Assembly (NCBI GenBank): GCA_028583605.1
Contig: CM053335.1
Location: 19,643,068 to 19,707,067, forward strand
Length of the DNA: 64,000 nucleotides
Source: Dastarcus helophoroides
Lineage: Eukaryota > Arthropoda > Insecta > Coleoptera > Bothrideridae
Reading direction: 5' to 3'
This document shows positions 1-12,300 of the stretch, one piece after another (position 1 is the first letter of the stretch; each line of letters starts with the position of its first letter). Made by a program: the position numbers and the translations under genes. A model generated the notes under the pieces. It searched no databases and had not been told where the DNA came from. It was given only the letters and a program-made list of their open reading frames with translations.

Positions 1-3000
1 GAACCCAAATGGTCGAGGTGAGTGCTTCGCTTGCGAAATATTTACTTAAAATCAGGATTCGTTAAATTTTTTTAATGGCGTCTGCCATTACATTTTACTT
101 GGGCCGTTAAGTGATAAATTTATCAGTCAATCTTTGGCATAAATCTCGAAATTTACCTAAAAAAAATCATGTCTTATTCCGATGTGGTAAGAATAAAATC
201 AAACAACTTCAATTGGACTTTGATCGTCAGCGCGATGCGCTGAAAACTTCTGAAATTTCAGCGAATTAGAGGCAACAATTCGCTTGCGGGTATTCCCTGA
301 CGTGCAAAGCTGCGTTCCGCGGTTTTAATGTTTCTCTATCAACCACGCAAAGAGAGTCAACAACTGGATTAATCCCTCTTAATCCACTGCCATCTACCGA
401 AAAATCAATAAGTTTTGAGGCCGAGAGAACTCGTTTGGAGACAAAATCGCCCGACTCGGTATCAGGAGATTATGAGTGTACGCCGATAAAGCGACGTAAA
501 CACCGGAGGAAAACCTCACCGACCGACCCGCTACCTATCGCCACTTCTGCGCGCCTAATACGCAAACTTTACAATCGCGTCTTCGGCAGACTCGCGTGTC
601 CCAAATCGGCACACACGCCCGATACCGCGGCTTTAGATGCGGATGTTCCAAGTGATGGAATTCGCTATTCGTTCGCTCGAAAACGTCAAGAAATCAACGC
701 CGGCGTTCGAAAGACGGCGGCGCCACACTTCCACAACGGCGGTGGGCGTCTTCTCACGTTTCTAATGCGCGAATGCGTGGGCGATAAGCGGCCACAAGCA
801 TCGAATCCGAGGGAAATTTCCCTATTTCGTATCAGGAGGTTATGATGTGAGAGGAGGTAGCCGGCTTGGCGCGCGTGGAGATGCGTTCATTAGCGTTATT
901 TGGGTTACATACCTATCAAGCTTTTACTGCACCATGTGTGGTATCCCGATTTGAGCAGACCATTGGGGAGATTAAGCGAACTTCTAAATTTGATTTTGTT
1001 TGTACGCGTCCCGTCTAACCTTCAAAAGGTTTTAATTTTTGAAAAGTAAAGCTGAATAACTCATTTTTTTAATCGGCTATTGGTGCTGCCATCTGTTCAA
1101 ATATACTTCAACCATTGTTTTACATTTCAATGGATGACGGCATTAGTTGCAATGACTAATTTTACATATTGGAGTGTTGCAATCACGTATCTAACAAATG
1201 TGATAGGTAAAATATTAAATTAAAACCCATTGCGTTTGGAATATATACAACAATTACAATTCACAATGAAAGAATATGAAAAATTACTACTTAGTATTGG
1301 TGCCGTCATCTGTTCAAATTTACTTCAACTATTGTTCTAAATTCCAACAGATGGCAGCATTATTTGCAACGACTATTTTCACATATTAGGGCTTTGCAAT
1401 CACGTTATTAACAAATTTGTTTACTAAATATGTCAAATTAAAACCCATTTTGCTTGGAAGTGTAGTGGTTACCTGGTATTGGTCCATCATCTGTTCATAT
1501 TTACTTTCACCATTGTTTTAAATTCTAATAGATGGCAGCATTAGTTACAAAGACTAATTTCATTTATTAGGGCTTTGCAATTACGTATTTAACAAATGTG
1601 TGTACTTATATATTTAATTAAAACCTATTTTCTTTATAAGCATACAAACATTACAAGTTACAATGGAAGAATATGTATATTTACTATCTGGTATTGGTGC
1701 TGCCATCTGTTCAAATATATCTTAATTTTTACTGTGATAAATTCCAACAGACGACTCCATAAGGTCTTAGGACTAATTCCAAGTATTTTGACGTTGCAAT
1801 TTCCTATCTAGTAAACGTATGTAGTTAATATGTAAAATTAAGATGCATTGCATTTAGAAATATACCGCAATTATAATTTACAATGTAAAAATTCCTAAAA
1901 TTAGTCTTTAGAACTAATGCAGTTGCCTGTTCATTTTTATTTAAACCAATGTTGTAAGAATTTCAATAGATGACACTACCAGTAACAATAAGTAAAATAG
2001 GGCTAATTTGAAAATTTAAGCAGTATAAATGTTTAATTATTTGTTAATTTTAATGAGCAGTACGTTTTAGTAAAATGCTAGCAAAAAATTAGCATTCGCA
2101 ATGCTGATATATTAGAAATTAAGCTCCGTAACAGATGCTGCCATCTGTTTAAACATAGCATAATCATTATTAACTACAATGCAACAGATGGCGGCCCTAG
2201 TTGCAGAGATTAATTTTACGTATTTTACAGTTATAAATGTTCATTTTTTGTAAATTTCGAAATCTAATGATGTGTGGCCTCCCGATTCGAGTGGGCTATA
2301 AAGAATATTGAGCGAATTATCCCAATTTTATATTGTTTCTGAAGCATCCCGTATAATCTCTAATAAGTCCCGTTTTTTGGGAATTTAGGCAGAATGCCTC
2401 ATTATTTTTTGGTCGACAATATTTGGAGGCTCGTATCCTCTTTTAATAACAAAAAACAAAAATTAAATTCGACTCTTTTTTTAGTTGACAGTTCAGTTAA
2501 AATGGCGAAAAAAAAAATTACAATTTTGAGTTTCAATCCAAAATTTCTAGTACTTCTCGAAAAATATCGTGAAATTTAGACTTTAACCGAGAAGTTTCTT
2601 TATTTTCCTGTTCATTAAAATGAAACTTCAATTTTAAAAAATTTAAGTTTCCAATTTTGGAGAATTCCTGACTTTAGTTTATTTTGTAGTTCATTTCGAA
2701 ACCATGGACGGTTCTCGGCAGAGCGGCCAGTCTCTTCACCGATCCTTTCATCATGCTTTCGGGCGCTTTGACCGCCTACAGTCTTTTCGGAAAATTGCAA
2801 AGGACTAACAGGATAAATATCGCAGAAGAGTACGCCTCGAGACTGTTCAGGATCGTACCTACGTTCGCTGCCTTGATTGCATTTTGTACCTTCGTCCTGC
2901 CGTGGTTGAGTAACGGACCAATGTGGAACTTGGTAGTCACCCATCATTCGGACATTTGTAAGAAGAACTGGTGGAGGAATCTGCTGTTCATACACAACTA

Positions 3001-6000
3001 TTTTGGATTTAAAGATATGGTAATTGTTTTTGAAATTAACAAGAGACCAAGTTTCGGGCTTCCTTGGCACTTAATTTCAGTTTTTATGTTGCACTACCAT
3101 TTTGGATAATTCTTGGAGTAATTTTAAATTATAATCTTCAAGGATGAAATGTGTATCCTTATTTAAAAGAGGATTCTTTTGCAGTGTTTAACTCATACGC
3201 ACCACGTAGGGATCTGATACACAATTGTTCTTCGCTTCGCCCGTTTTTGATCCTCACTCTTTGGAAGTGGCCCAAGAAAGGCGCTATGGCTTTGATAAGC
3301 TTTGGCAACTTTATCGACAATCTACAGATATTACGTTACTTACTCCATTGAAGCTTAAATAATTATATTCACTTTGGAACATCGTAAGTATATTTTAAAC
3401 TTTGCTGGTTACTTTCTTATCTTGTTTTCTTTTTAATTTTAATTTTAATTTTCTTTGTCAAGTATTACAAACTTTTGTGTTTTATTTATTGTGAAAAAAC
3501 ATCATGGATCTTTATTTCTTACTTGCAAACAATAAAAAAGTCTAACAAATAATCATAAATTAAAGTAACTCTTCTCGGCTGTTGTTTCCTGCAGTAGTGT
3601 TTCTACAAAGCCAGTTTCCCCCAGTAGACGTGTTTAATTACTATTAATTATTGTTATTATTTTAGAATTCAACAATTATTTGATACAGCTGACAACATGT
3701 ACATATTACCAGTGCATAGGGCGACAGTTTACATTATTGGGATCTTTCTAGGCTACTTGCTAAGAACTGACAGCCGAAGAACCCTATCTAAGGTAAATTT
3801 TTCATCCCCCGATCGTAACACTTCTAATTTTTTCATCCTTTACAGTCCCAAATACACTTTGGCAACGCGGTCGCCCTTTTCTGCTTTTTAGCATCGTTCT
3901 TTGGTCCTGCTTTCATGGGAAGCATCGACTATAAGTACAACCCGAGAGATGCCGCCTGGTACGCCGCTTACGCCCCCATTTTATGGTGCTTCTCCTTCGC
4001 TTGGATAATCTACACTAATCACTTAGGATATCCAGGTGAGTGATTGACTTTGACCAGGAATTCTAATGTTTTGAAATCGCCAGAACGACAAATTCCACTC
4101 AACAACATGTATTCTTACTTTCTCGATTCAACTCCCTCAGAAGTCTCGAGATTTTGTTTGTTCGGAAAATGTGGGGGGGTGAAACGTTATAAAAGGATAG
4201 TTCGTCACGCAGACCCTCTAATTCCTAATTCTGAAGGCCCAAAATATAAAATTTCCTGAAAAATATAGACGCTTCGTAAAATTAGTCTAAATACATAAAA
4301 TGTTGAGTTTAAATGGAAATTTCATGTAAAACAACATCAGAAACATTAGAACTTTAAGTTGAAAACTCAAGAAAAAACCAAAATTTTCAAAAGAAACTAT
4401 TAAAAGCTTTCAGTTTAATGTGAACAAAATAAAATAAAAGCAATCAAAAGTGGTTATAATCTCGCGTTTGTTTCAGGTGTTTTTGGGGCCGTGCTTTCGT
4501 GGCCAGGATTCAAGCTGTGGACCAAGATTTCTTACACAGTATACCTCACTCAATTTCCCATTTTCTTCTATAATGTCGGCTCTACGAAAACTTCGCAACA
4601 GTATTCGTTCTTTTCGACTAACGTAAGTCAATTTTTTAAATCATTAATAAAATACCAGTAAAAGTAAGCAAAAGTAAGTCAAAAGAAGACGAGATTAAAA
4701 CTATCGCTCCTTCTTGATATGTTTAGTGGTAGAATAGTCATCATTACTGAAAATACACTGAGATTTGGGTATCTTATAGTTGTATAATATAGAGCAATAT
4801 AACTCGGAATGAAGCACGAATGGGTAGGTGCTGTGACGCAAAAATAAAATATATTTAGGGAAAATTTAATTATGGAACACCAAATATTTCAACACCGCTG
4901 TAATTTCAGCTTTTTAGTTGAGGCAGCAAAATGTATTGTGGTTCTGAGAGGAGAGCATGCTGTCAGGTTAGGGCATCCGAGGGTTCTCCTGGCAAAAGTT
5001 GTAAAAAAAACAGCATCAAATTGTTACTTTTATAAACTTTTTCAAATTATTTTCACTACAAAATAATCGTTAACATGACCGTCGAAGAAAAAGCCAATAA
5101 AACTGCATACAAATTCTCTATTTACCCCAAAAGAAATCATTGTTAACTATTTGTTAACTACTGATACCACTGAATTACGCCAATGTATTTAAATGGGGGA
5201 ATAAAAGATCGAAAGCAGGAGAAATTATATGCATATTTGGGTAGTTGGTTGCGACCAGAGACTAAATAGACTGAACGTAAGACGGTAAGCAGTGAAGCCA
5301 GTTGAAAGCCTGGCGAAAGCCTAGCTCAACCCAGCACTCTCATTATTTGACAGACCGTTGCGAACATAACATCGGGGTTTTTTTTAGAAAACGGCCTGAA
5401 AATATGGGGAAGTGCATTGTTGAACATTGTTGAAACCTCAGTGAACACATTAGTGAAGGAAAATCAAGAGTTTCATTCTTTGGGTAGGTAAAAATGAAAT
5501 ATATAAATATTCAATTATCGGCGTGCGCGCGCCGCCATTTCACTGCAATCATGACGTGTTTGCAGCACCGGCTTAACAATATTGTGCACAGGCGTCGCGT
5601 ATTGAAAGAAAATTATTTTACTATTAAACCAAGATGTCTTTGAAAATAGTTCTCCTGAACTTTTACCAAAAAGCACTTATAAAAATTATCCTATTGGTCC
5701 AAAAGCCCTTAATTCTAAAGTTTCATCTAAATCGTTAGAACCGTTACGCGGCAAGTTTCGTATTTATAAATTTTACTTAATCCGGCCATGTCCAAGAGTA
5801 GTGGGATGCAGCTTCCCACTACCCCGCATTTTAGCTTCAACTGCACGCATGAGACAACATTGAAAGGTTCAGTCTATTTAGTCTCTGGTTGCGACACATA
5901 AGCATTTATAATGCAAAAATATGTAAAAATAGTATTTGAAACTGATGCTGCCATCTATTACAATGTTTACTAACTATTAGTTCAGTTAATCCCAACAGGT

Positions 6001-8551
6001 GGCAACATTAGTTACAAGGATTAATTTCACATATTTGGTAATGCAATCACGTATCTAGCAAATGTGTGTGCTTCATATATTACATTAGAACACATTTCGT
6101 TTAGACATATACAACAATTACAATTTATAATGAAATAATATATAAAATACAATTTAATATTGGTGCTGCTATCTATTTAAATTTACTTCAACTATTATTC
6201 CCAATTCCAACAGATGGCAGCATTAGTTGCAGCGGTTAATTTCACATATTGAGGCCTTGTAATCACCTATTTAACAAACGTGGTACTTAATATGTTAAAT
6301 TGGAACGCATTGCGTTTAAAAATATACAACAATTACAATTTATAATAAAATAATATTTAAAATACAATTTAATATTGGTGCTGCTATCTATTTAAATTTA
6401 CTTCAACTATTATTCCCAATTCCAACAGATGGCAGCATTAGTTGCAGCGATTAATTTCACATATTGGGGCGTTGTAATCACCTATTTAAAAAACGTGGTA
6501 CTTAATATGTTATATTGGAACGCATTGCGTTTAAAAATATACAACAATTACAATTTATAATGAAAAAATATATAAAATACAATTTAATATTGGTGCTGCT
6601 ATCTATTCAAATTTACTGCAACTATTATTCTCAATTCCAACAGATGGCAGCATTAGTTGCAGCGATTAATTTCACATATTGGGGCGTTGTAATCACCTAT
6701 TTAAAAAACGTGCTAATATGTTATATTGGAACGCATTGCTTTTGGAAATATACAACAATTACAATTTTCAATGAAGAAATATGGAAAATTACATTGTTGT
6801 ATTAGTGTCGCCATCTGTTCAAATTTAGTTCAATCATAGGTCTAAATTGCAACAGATGGCAGCATTAGTTGCAGCGATTAATTTCACATATTGGGGCGTT
6901 GTAATCACCTATTTAACAAACGTGGTACTTAATATGTTAAATTTAAACGCATTGCGTTAAAAAATAAACAACAATTACAATTTATAATAAAAGAATATAT
7001 AAAATACAATTTAATATTGGTGCTGCTATCTATTCAAATTTACTGCAACTATTATTCTCAATTCCAACAGATGGCAGCATTAGTTGCAGCGATTAATTTC
7101 ACATATTGGGGCGTTGTAATCACCTATTCAACAAACGTGGTACTTAATATGTTAAATTTAAACGCATTGCGTTTGGAAATTTACAACAATTACAATTTGC
7201 AATGAAGAAATACAGAAAATTACATTGTGGTATTGCTGTCGCCATCTGTTCAAATTTAGCTCAACCATAAATCTAAATTCCAACAGATGGCAGCATTAGT
7301 TGCAGAGATAAATTTCACATATTGGGGCGTTGTTATTACCTATTTAACAAACGTGGTATTTAATATGTTATATTGGAACGCATTGCGTTTGAAAATATGC
7401 AACAATTACAATTTGCAATGAAAAAATACGGAAAATTACATTGTTTTATTGGTGACGCCATCTGTTTAAATTTAGCTTAACCATGAGTCCAAATTCCAAC
7501 AGATGGCAGCATTAGTTGCAGCGACTAATTTCACATATTAAGGCTTGGAATCTCATATCTAACAATAAGTCTTAGCTTAATATGTCAAATTAAAACCCAT
7601 TGCGTTTAGATGTATACAAAAACTACACTTTATAATGAGAGAATATGTAAAATTACTATCTAATATTGGTGGCGTCATCTGTTGAAATTAATTTTAACCT
7701 TAGTCGAAATAAATTCCATTAGATAGCAGCATTAGTAGTTGAATAATTCCACGTATTTTGACGATGCCTAACAATAAATATATGTACCTGATATGTAAAA
7801 TTAAGACGCATTGCATTTGAAAATATACCACAATTATAATTTATAACATAGGGAAAATTTACAACATCAAAAATGTGTAAATTGTTTGGACCTAATGCAG
7901 CTACCTGTTCAAATTTACCTGAATTAATGTTAGAGAAATTATAACAGATGACGCCACCAGTAACAAATACTAAATATTGAATAATATTAACATTTTAGCA
8001 ATGTACATGTTTATTTCTTTATTAATTTTAATAAGCAGTGCGTTTTAATGTAATGTTAGCAAAAAATTAGCATTTACAATGCTGACATATTTGAAATTAA
8101 GCTCTGCAACTGGTGCTGCCATCTCTTCAAACATTGCATAACCGTTATTAAATAATTGCAATAGATGGCGGCACTAGTTACATAGATTAATTTTAGGTAT
8201 TTTGGCGCTGCAAATGTTAATTTTTTGTAAATTTCGAAACCTAATACATATTATTTGATGTACTAAGTATACGAATTGATTCAAAGGTTGTACTACAATC
8301 GAAAAGCGTTTTTACCGCGTTTTTTTAAACACCTCTCGCTACTCCGATTTCAAGCGCGTATAATTTGATTTTTGTTTCAGTTTTATTTCGGGGAGTACCT
8401 CTGGATAATTATCTCGTCGGTCGCTTTGACCGTTCTGTTCGAGATGCCCTTCCAGAACGTACGGAACGCCATGAAGAGGCGAAAACCGAACGTCGTCAGC
8501 CAAGAAAAACCGAACGTCGTCAGCCAAGAAATACAGAAGAAAATAGACTGA
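1..8551 (+). CDS. nose resistant to fluoxetine (nrf-6)-like acyltransferase, 5' part outside window
   Basis: Acyltransferase-3 family multipass membrane protein; family members are linked to lipid or drug transport in invertebrate gut and epidermis. Exons read from splice sites: 1-17 (donor GAG/GTGAGT), 2690-3019, 3185-3383, 3666-3792, 3846-4035, 4477-4622, 8381-8551 (stop TGA). Family signatures seen: SKPWTVLGRAASLFTDPF then LSGALTAYS (exon 2690), CLTHTHHVGI (exon 3185), GIFLGYLLR (exon 3666), YTNHLGYPG across the 4035/4477 junction, WPGFKLWTKISYTVYLTQFP. All exons keep phase except 3185-3383, which needs five one-base deletions to read through (see findings). The C-terminal tail carries an exact 24-bp tandem duplication (8481-8528) giving KPNVVSQE twice. 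Introns hold two satellite arrays and a hAT MITE. Stretch 4623-5247 shows nothing recognisable. Family assignment is firm; whether the gene is intact is not. Confidence 0.85.
190..860. other. GC-richer, CpG-containing island inside the first intron
   Basis: This stretch is markedly richer in G, C and CpG than the surrounding intron. It contains an open frame at 435-845 rich in R, K and P without an ATG start, and a motif GTATCAGGAGATTATGAGTG near 459 that recurs as GTATCAGGAGGTTATGATGT near 830. No family was recognised. It could be a transposon fragment or an internal promoter region; the open frame by itself is weak evidence for a gene. Confidence 0.3.
1078..2265 (+). repeat. 215-bp satellite array, copy 1 (diverged, with terminal unit)
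   Basis: About five degenerate units of about 215 bp. Each unit has TGCTGCCATCTGTT followed about 45 bp later by its inverse AACAGATGGCAGCA, then a conserved tract with AACCCATTGCGTTTGGAA and ACAACAATTACAATT. The array ends in a distinct unit (about 2035-2265) containing GCAAAAAATTAGCATT that also closes the second array at about 8030-8250. The shared closing unit implies both arrays descend from one mobile or duplicated element rather than from independent expansion. Confidence 0.8.
5256..5887. mobile_element. hAT-type non-autonomous element (MITE) with 8-bp target duplication
   Basis: Ends are perfect inverted repeats of about 21 bp beginning CAGAGACTAAATAGACTGAA. The element is flanked by identical 8-bp direct repeats GTTGCGAC at 5248-5255 and 5888-5895, the hallmark of hAT transposition. 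Internal sequence has no transposase frame. It includes a CpG-rich tract near 5520-5600 (GGCGTGCGCGCGCCGCC). The 632-bp length and intact target duplication suggest a relatively recent insertion next to the second satellite array. Confidence 0.92.
5930..8260 (+). repeat. 215-bp satellite array, copy 2
   Basis: About ten units. The anchor CAGATGGCAGCATTAGTTGC recurs at about 6211, 6426, 6641, 6853, 7068, 7284 and 7500, a period of 212-216 bp. Internal units are more alike than in copy 1, so this array was homogenised or expanded later. Each unit has the CCATCTGTT / AACAGATGG inverted pair. It ends with the same terminal unit as copy 1. Frames such as 6515-6805 and 7017-7205 are satellite translations, not genes. 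Confidence 0.88.
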
Positions 8552-9028
8552 ATATTCTATTTATTTATTCTAGTTGGTAGTATTTAAGCGATTTCTGGAT
8601 CGTGTACATTTGATTTTGTACCACGGTCACTCGAGATATGCGACACAATTATGAGTCGTTTAATGACATGTGGTTTCGAACGACTAAAATTCTAAAAAAT
8701 AGGCAAGTTAGTTTTTTACTAAGAGAATGATTTGGAAGATTCATTTTTCATGGAAGCATTTTAAAATACTTCTAATCTATGCTAATGAAGAATAATCTAT
8801 GCTAATAAATCTTCCAATAAAGTTGTATTATATGGCCCAAAAAACTGAAGGATTCAATTTTTTATTTGGTGAATATGTTCTCTGGACAACTTGCTTTTTT
8901 CCTGTGAATATTCATTGCAAATCATTTAATAATTTAGGTTTCTGCAAATGTACTTGCTCCAGGAATATATTATAATTGTAAGTTTGGCAGAGTTGTAAAT
9001 ATTGAGATTGTATATAGGAGTATTTATA

Positions 9029-9034
9029 AATAAA
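9029..9034 (+). terminator. poly(A) signal AATAAA of the nrf-6-like gene
   Basis: First canonical AATAAA downstream of the stop at 8551, giving a 3' UTR of roughly 500 nt. It sits 20 bp from the opposing TPD52 signal. Confidence 0.65.
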
Positions 9035-9054
9035 ATATTTTGATATAAACTCGT

Positions 9055-9060
9055 TTTATT
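9055..9060 (-). terminator. poly(A) signal of the TPD52 gene
   Basis: TTTATT on the + strand reads AATAAA on the minus strand, about 260 nt after the TPD52 stop (9323-9325). The two convergent genes therefore end almost on top of each other. Confidence 0.6.
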
Positions 9061-9322
9061 TATTAATATATCCATTACAACGTTATTATAGTAAAATATT
9101 TTAAATTACAACTAAATTCCTTTTGTCTTGAATGCCTGTACAAACTAAGTTTACCAGTTAAGACTCCTTAATCACACTTTTCCTCCTCAGCTGATTAAAT
9201 AATAAAATGACCCCCATAAACTATACGTAAAGTGAACTGGAACCAATCTAACTAAAATAATAATACATTAGAAAGGCCAATCCATTTAGTCAAGCAGTAA
9301 AGGCATTTAAATAGGCGGACGT

Positions 9323-12300
9323 TTACGCCAACGGTTTCTCCTCAGGAATCGTTGGACTAGTCACAACTGAACCAGAACGAGATCGACCGGCTTCATCTAA
9401 ACTCTGCTGGGAATTGGACCTGGACACCACCTTGGTTTTAACATTTTCGTACGCCGTCCCTACTCTCTCTTCGATCGATCGGAAGGACTCAGAGTGGCGC
9501 ATCTGCCCCAGCTTATTAGAGATGTTGCCGGTGATTCCCCCAATAAGAGACGTGGTCTTTTGATAGCTGAAATTCAATTTCATTTAAAACTTGACTCGCT
9601 TTACCCCTAATTAGACCAAATTGAGACATATGGTCGATAAAATTAAGACATGCGGTCGATAAAATTGGGAGCATGTAAATGACACTGAATAAAACTAGTG
9701 CGAGGCAGAAGCATTTTGAATGGTCGATACTTACATTGGGGCGTCTGTAACAGCCTTTGAAACCTGACTGACCTTACTTTCCACAGTTTGGTATCTATTT
9801 AAACAAAAATAAAAACTAATTCATGCAACTAACAAAAAAGAAGCTACTTTTTTTTAAAAGGGAAATTGAATTTGCACGTACACATTGCTCTCTTTTACGT
9901 TTTTGATGCCTTGATTAATATCATCGGTGACTTCCTTCCATACTGTTATGCCTAAATTCCTTTTGAGCTCGGAGGCTCGTTTCATTTTAGCGTTCAGGAC
10001 GGTCCTCAGGGTGTAGATTTCTTCCTCTGTTTTCGCCAATTCTTCCTGCCACGCTTGGTGCTGTCTCTCCTTTTCTTCCTCCGACAAATGGGAGAGATCC
10101 GGGATAGAATCATCTCCGGCCTCTTCTGGAACAAAACACAAATTGTATATTGGAGGTGGGGCCACAGCGCCAGTAGGGTTTTTTTCATAAAGGGAGCAAC
10201 TGATTGAGAAAGTTTCATTTTCAATTTTTTTTGAGAATGTTAAGTTTGAACTTTAAATTTCTGTTTTATTTTAACTTCAAACCTGAAACATCTTCTAAGA
10301 AATAAGTGCAAATTTCGAGACTGACTGATTGTTGAAAACTCAAAAATTCGAAACGAAAAAAGTAAAAAACTTGAAAAAGGGCACATTTTTGAAATTTTGG
10401 GAAAAATTTGATTTCAAATTCGAAATTTTGAGAGAAAAAGTTTTATGTTGCCGAGTTTAGAATCTAAATGTAGAGATAAAAGTCAAAGAAAATTAAAAGG
10501 AAAAATTCCAAGAAATTTTTTGGAATTCCTTTTAGAAATTTTGACTTTTTTGGATTTTAAAGTAGAAATTCCTACTTTTTTTTTGGATTTCGTTTTTAAA
10601 GTCGAGAATGAAGAGGAAACAAAATTTTGTCTTCATTTCGATCCGAATTTTAATTTTAAATTCAAAAGAATCTAGGAAAGAGGTTTAATAATTTTAAATG
10701 AAAATTCATTTTGAGGACAAAATTCCAAATTTGTGTAAACTAATTTCGAGTTTTAACGCGAGATTTCACAAGAACAAAATCGAATTACGAAAAAAACTTG
10801 GAAATTTTAATCATATTTCGGTTTTTAAAATTTTATTTTACTCAGAATTTTGGTAAAATCTCGTATAGTCGACTGTTTACTCAAAACTGAGTGTACTTTT
10901 CCATTCTCTAAGAAAAGCTGCACTTCCTAGATCCATGAACAACAAGGTCACTGCCGCGTTCAGTTTTTTAAATCGTAACTTACTCCAAAAGCGAAATATA
11001 TTATCAAAAAACGACGCGTTCTTTGTCTCAAGGTATGTCATGTTTATTACTGTTATTGAATGAAATATTAGGTTACATTATCTCGAGTTTCAATTCAGTT
11101 GTTGAAGCTGATAAGCAACACTTGATAAGAAAGAATAATACGCTAGAAAAGTTATCAATGTAGACTAGCGTTGAAACACGGCGATGTATTACTGGTTGCA
11201 GCCATTACAAATTAGTTTCGTTAAATTAATTTAAATTTTAATCTGTCCGCACAACCTAAAAATAAAATATTAAATTGCATTATATTCAAAACCAAATTTT
11301 CCATATAAAAAATGAACTGTGGGCCAAGGCTTCCACCGGTGGGTGAAAAAATTTAACAATTTGTTTACACAATTAATTTTACACATTTTTAATGTTTTTA
11401 TTGTTAATTTGTCAATTTTTTTTATATTATCCTTTTTAAGTAAACTTTTATTACACACATTACACATTTATAAAATGTAAGCATCGTAATAACTTGGAAT
11501 TTAACGATAAAATCACTACAATTTCACTTCATTGTATTCTATGACCCAAAAGCCTACTTATCACTCACCCGTGTCATTTGCGCTAATATCTAAGTATTTC
11601 CTAAAGCTGCTATCTTTGGGTAATTTCGCCAAATAAGGCTTAGTTAAATCACTATAAGTCACACGTACGTGCCTTTTAAAGTCTTTTTTAAAAAAAGCCC
11701 TAATTATCGCATTAGCCCGCTTAACTTTAATAAATTCGGTTTCAACGTTCACAGACTCGTCATTATTTAACGTCGACCCCAAGCTGTTACAATTCAACTC
11801 GTCAAATTCCAACTGTCTCAAATCGAAAAGTTCCAATTCATTCTCCAACACATCATAATCACTACAAACATCACTAGAATCTAATTCGTCCAAACTCGGA
11901 GTTAACGTTGTGTCATTTGGATGAAAATACGGATCCTCAATATAATCTAAACTATGCTCATCATCCGCACTCATATTGTAACTAAATTCGCGAAATTATC
12001 ATCGTAAGAAATAACTGACAGCTGCTACCAAAGACTACAACGAACGGTCAAGAATTTACTTTCACCGCGAACTATGCAAGCTGCAACGCATCGTTTCAAC
12101 ACGAAATCACTCACTTCCGAGGGTAAAAACTTGAATTTAAACATAAGACATAGGACAAAAGCGCCGTAAGAATTTTAAAATACGAAGCGTTCGACTTTCC
12201 GTGCAAATTCAAAGCCGCACGCTATCAACGCTAACTCGATCGTAAAACCGTAAACAAAATAACGGGTTATGCTGACACGTCACTACACTTCACAATCGTG

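Noticed and set aside
435..845. 136-codon frame in the GC-richer intron island
   Set aside because: Starts at TTG, no family features and no splice-consistent neighbours; kept only as a compositional anomaly.
6515..7205. Repeated peptides with QMAALVAAINFTYWGVV
   Set aside because: Translations of consecutive 215-bp satellite units that break in neighbouring units.
10126..10165. N-terminal extension MAPPPIYNLCFVP of the TPD52 exon
   Set aside because: The stretch is the polypyrimidine tract and acceptor (TTTGTTCCAG) preceding the true exon start at 10125.
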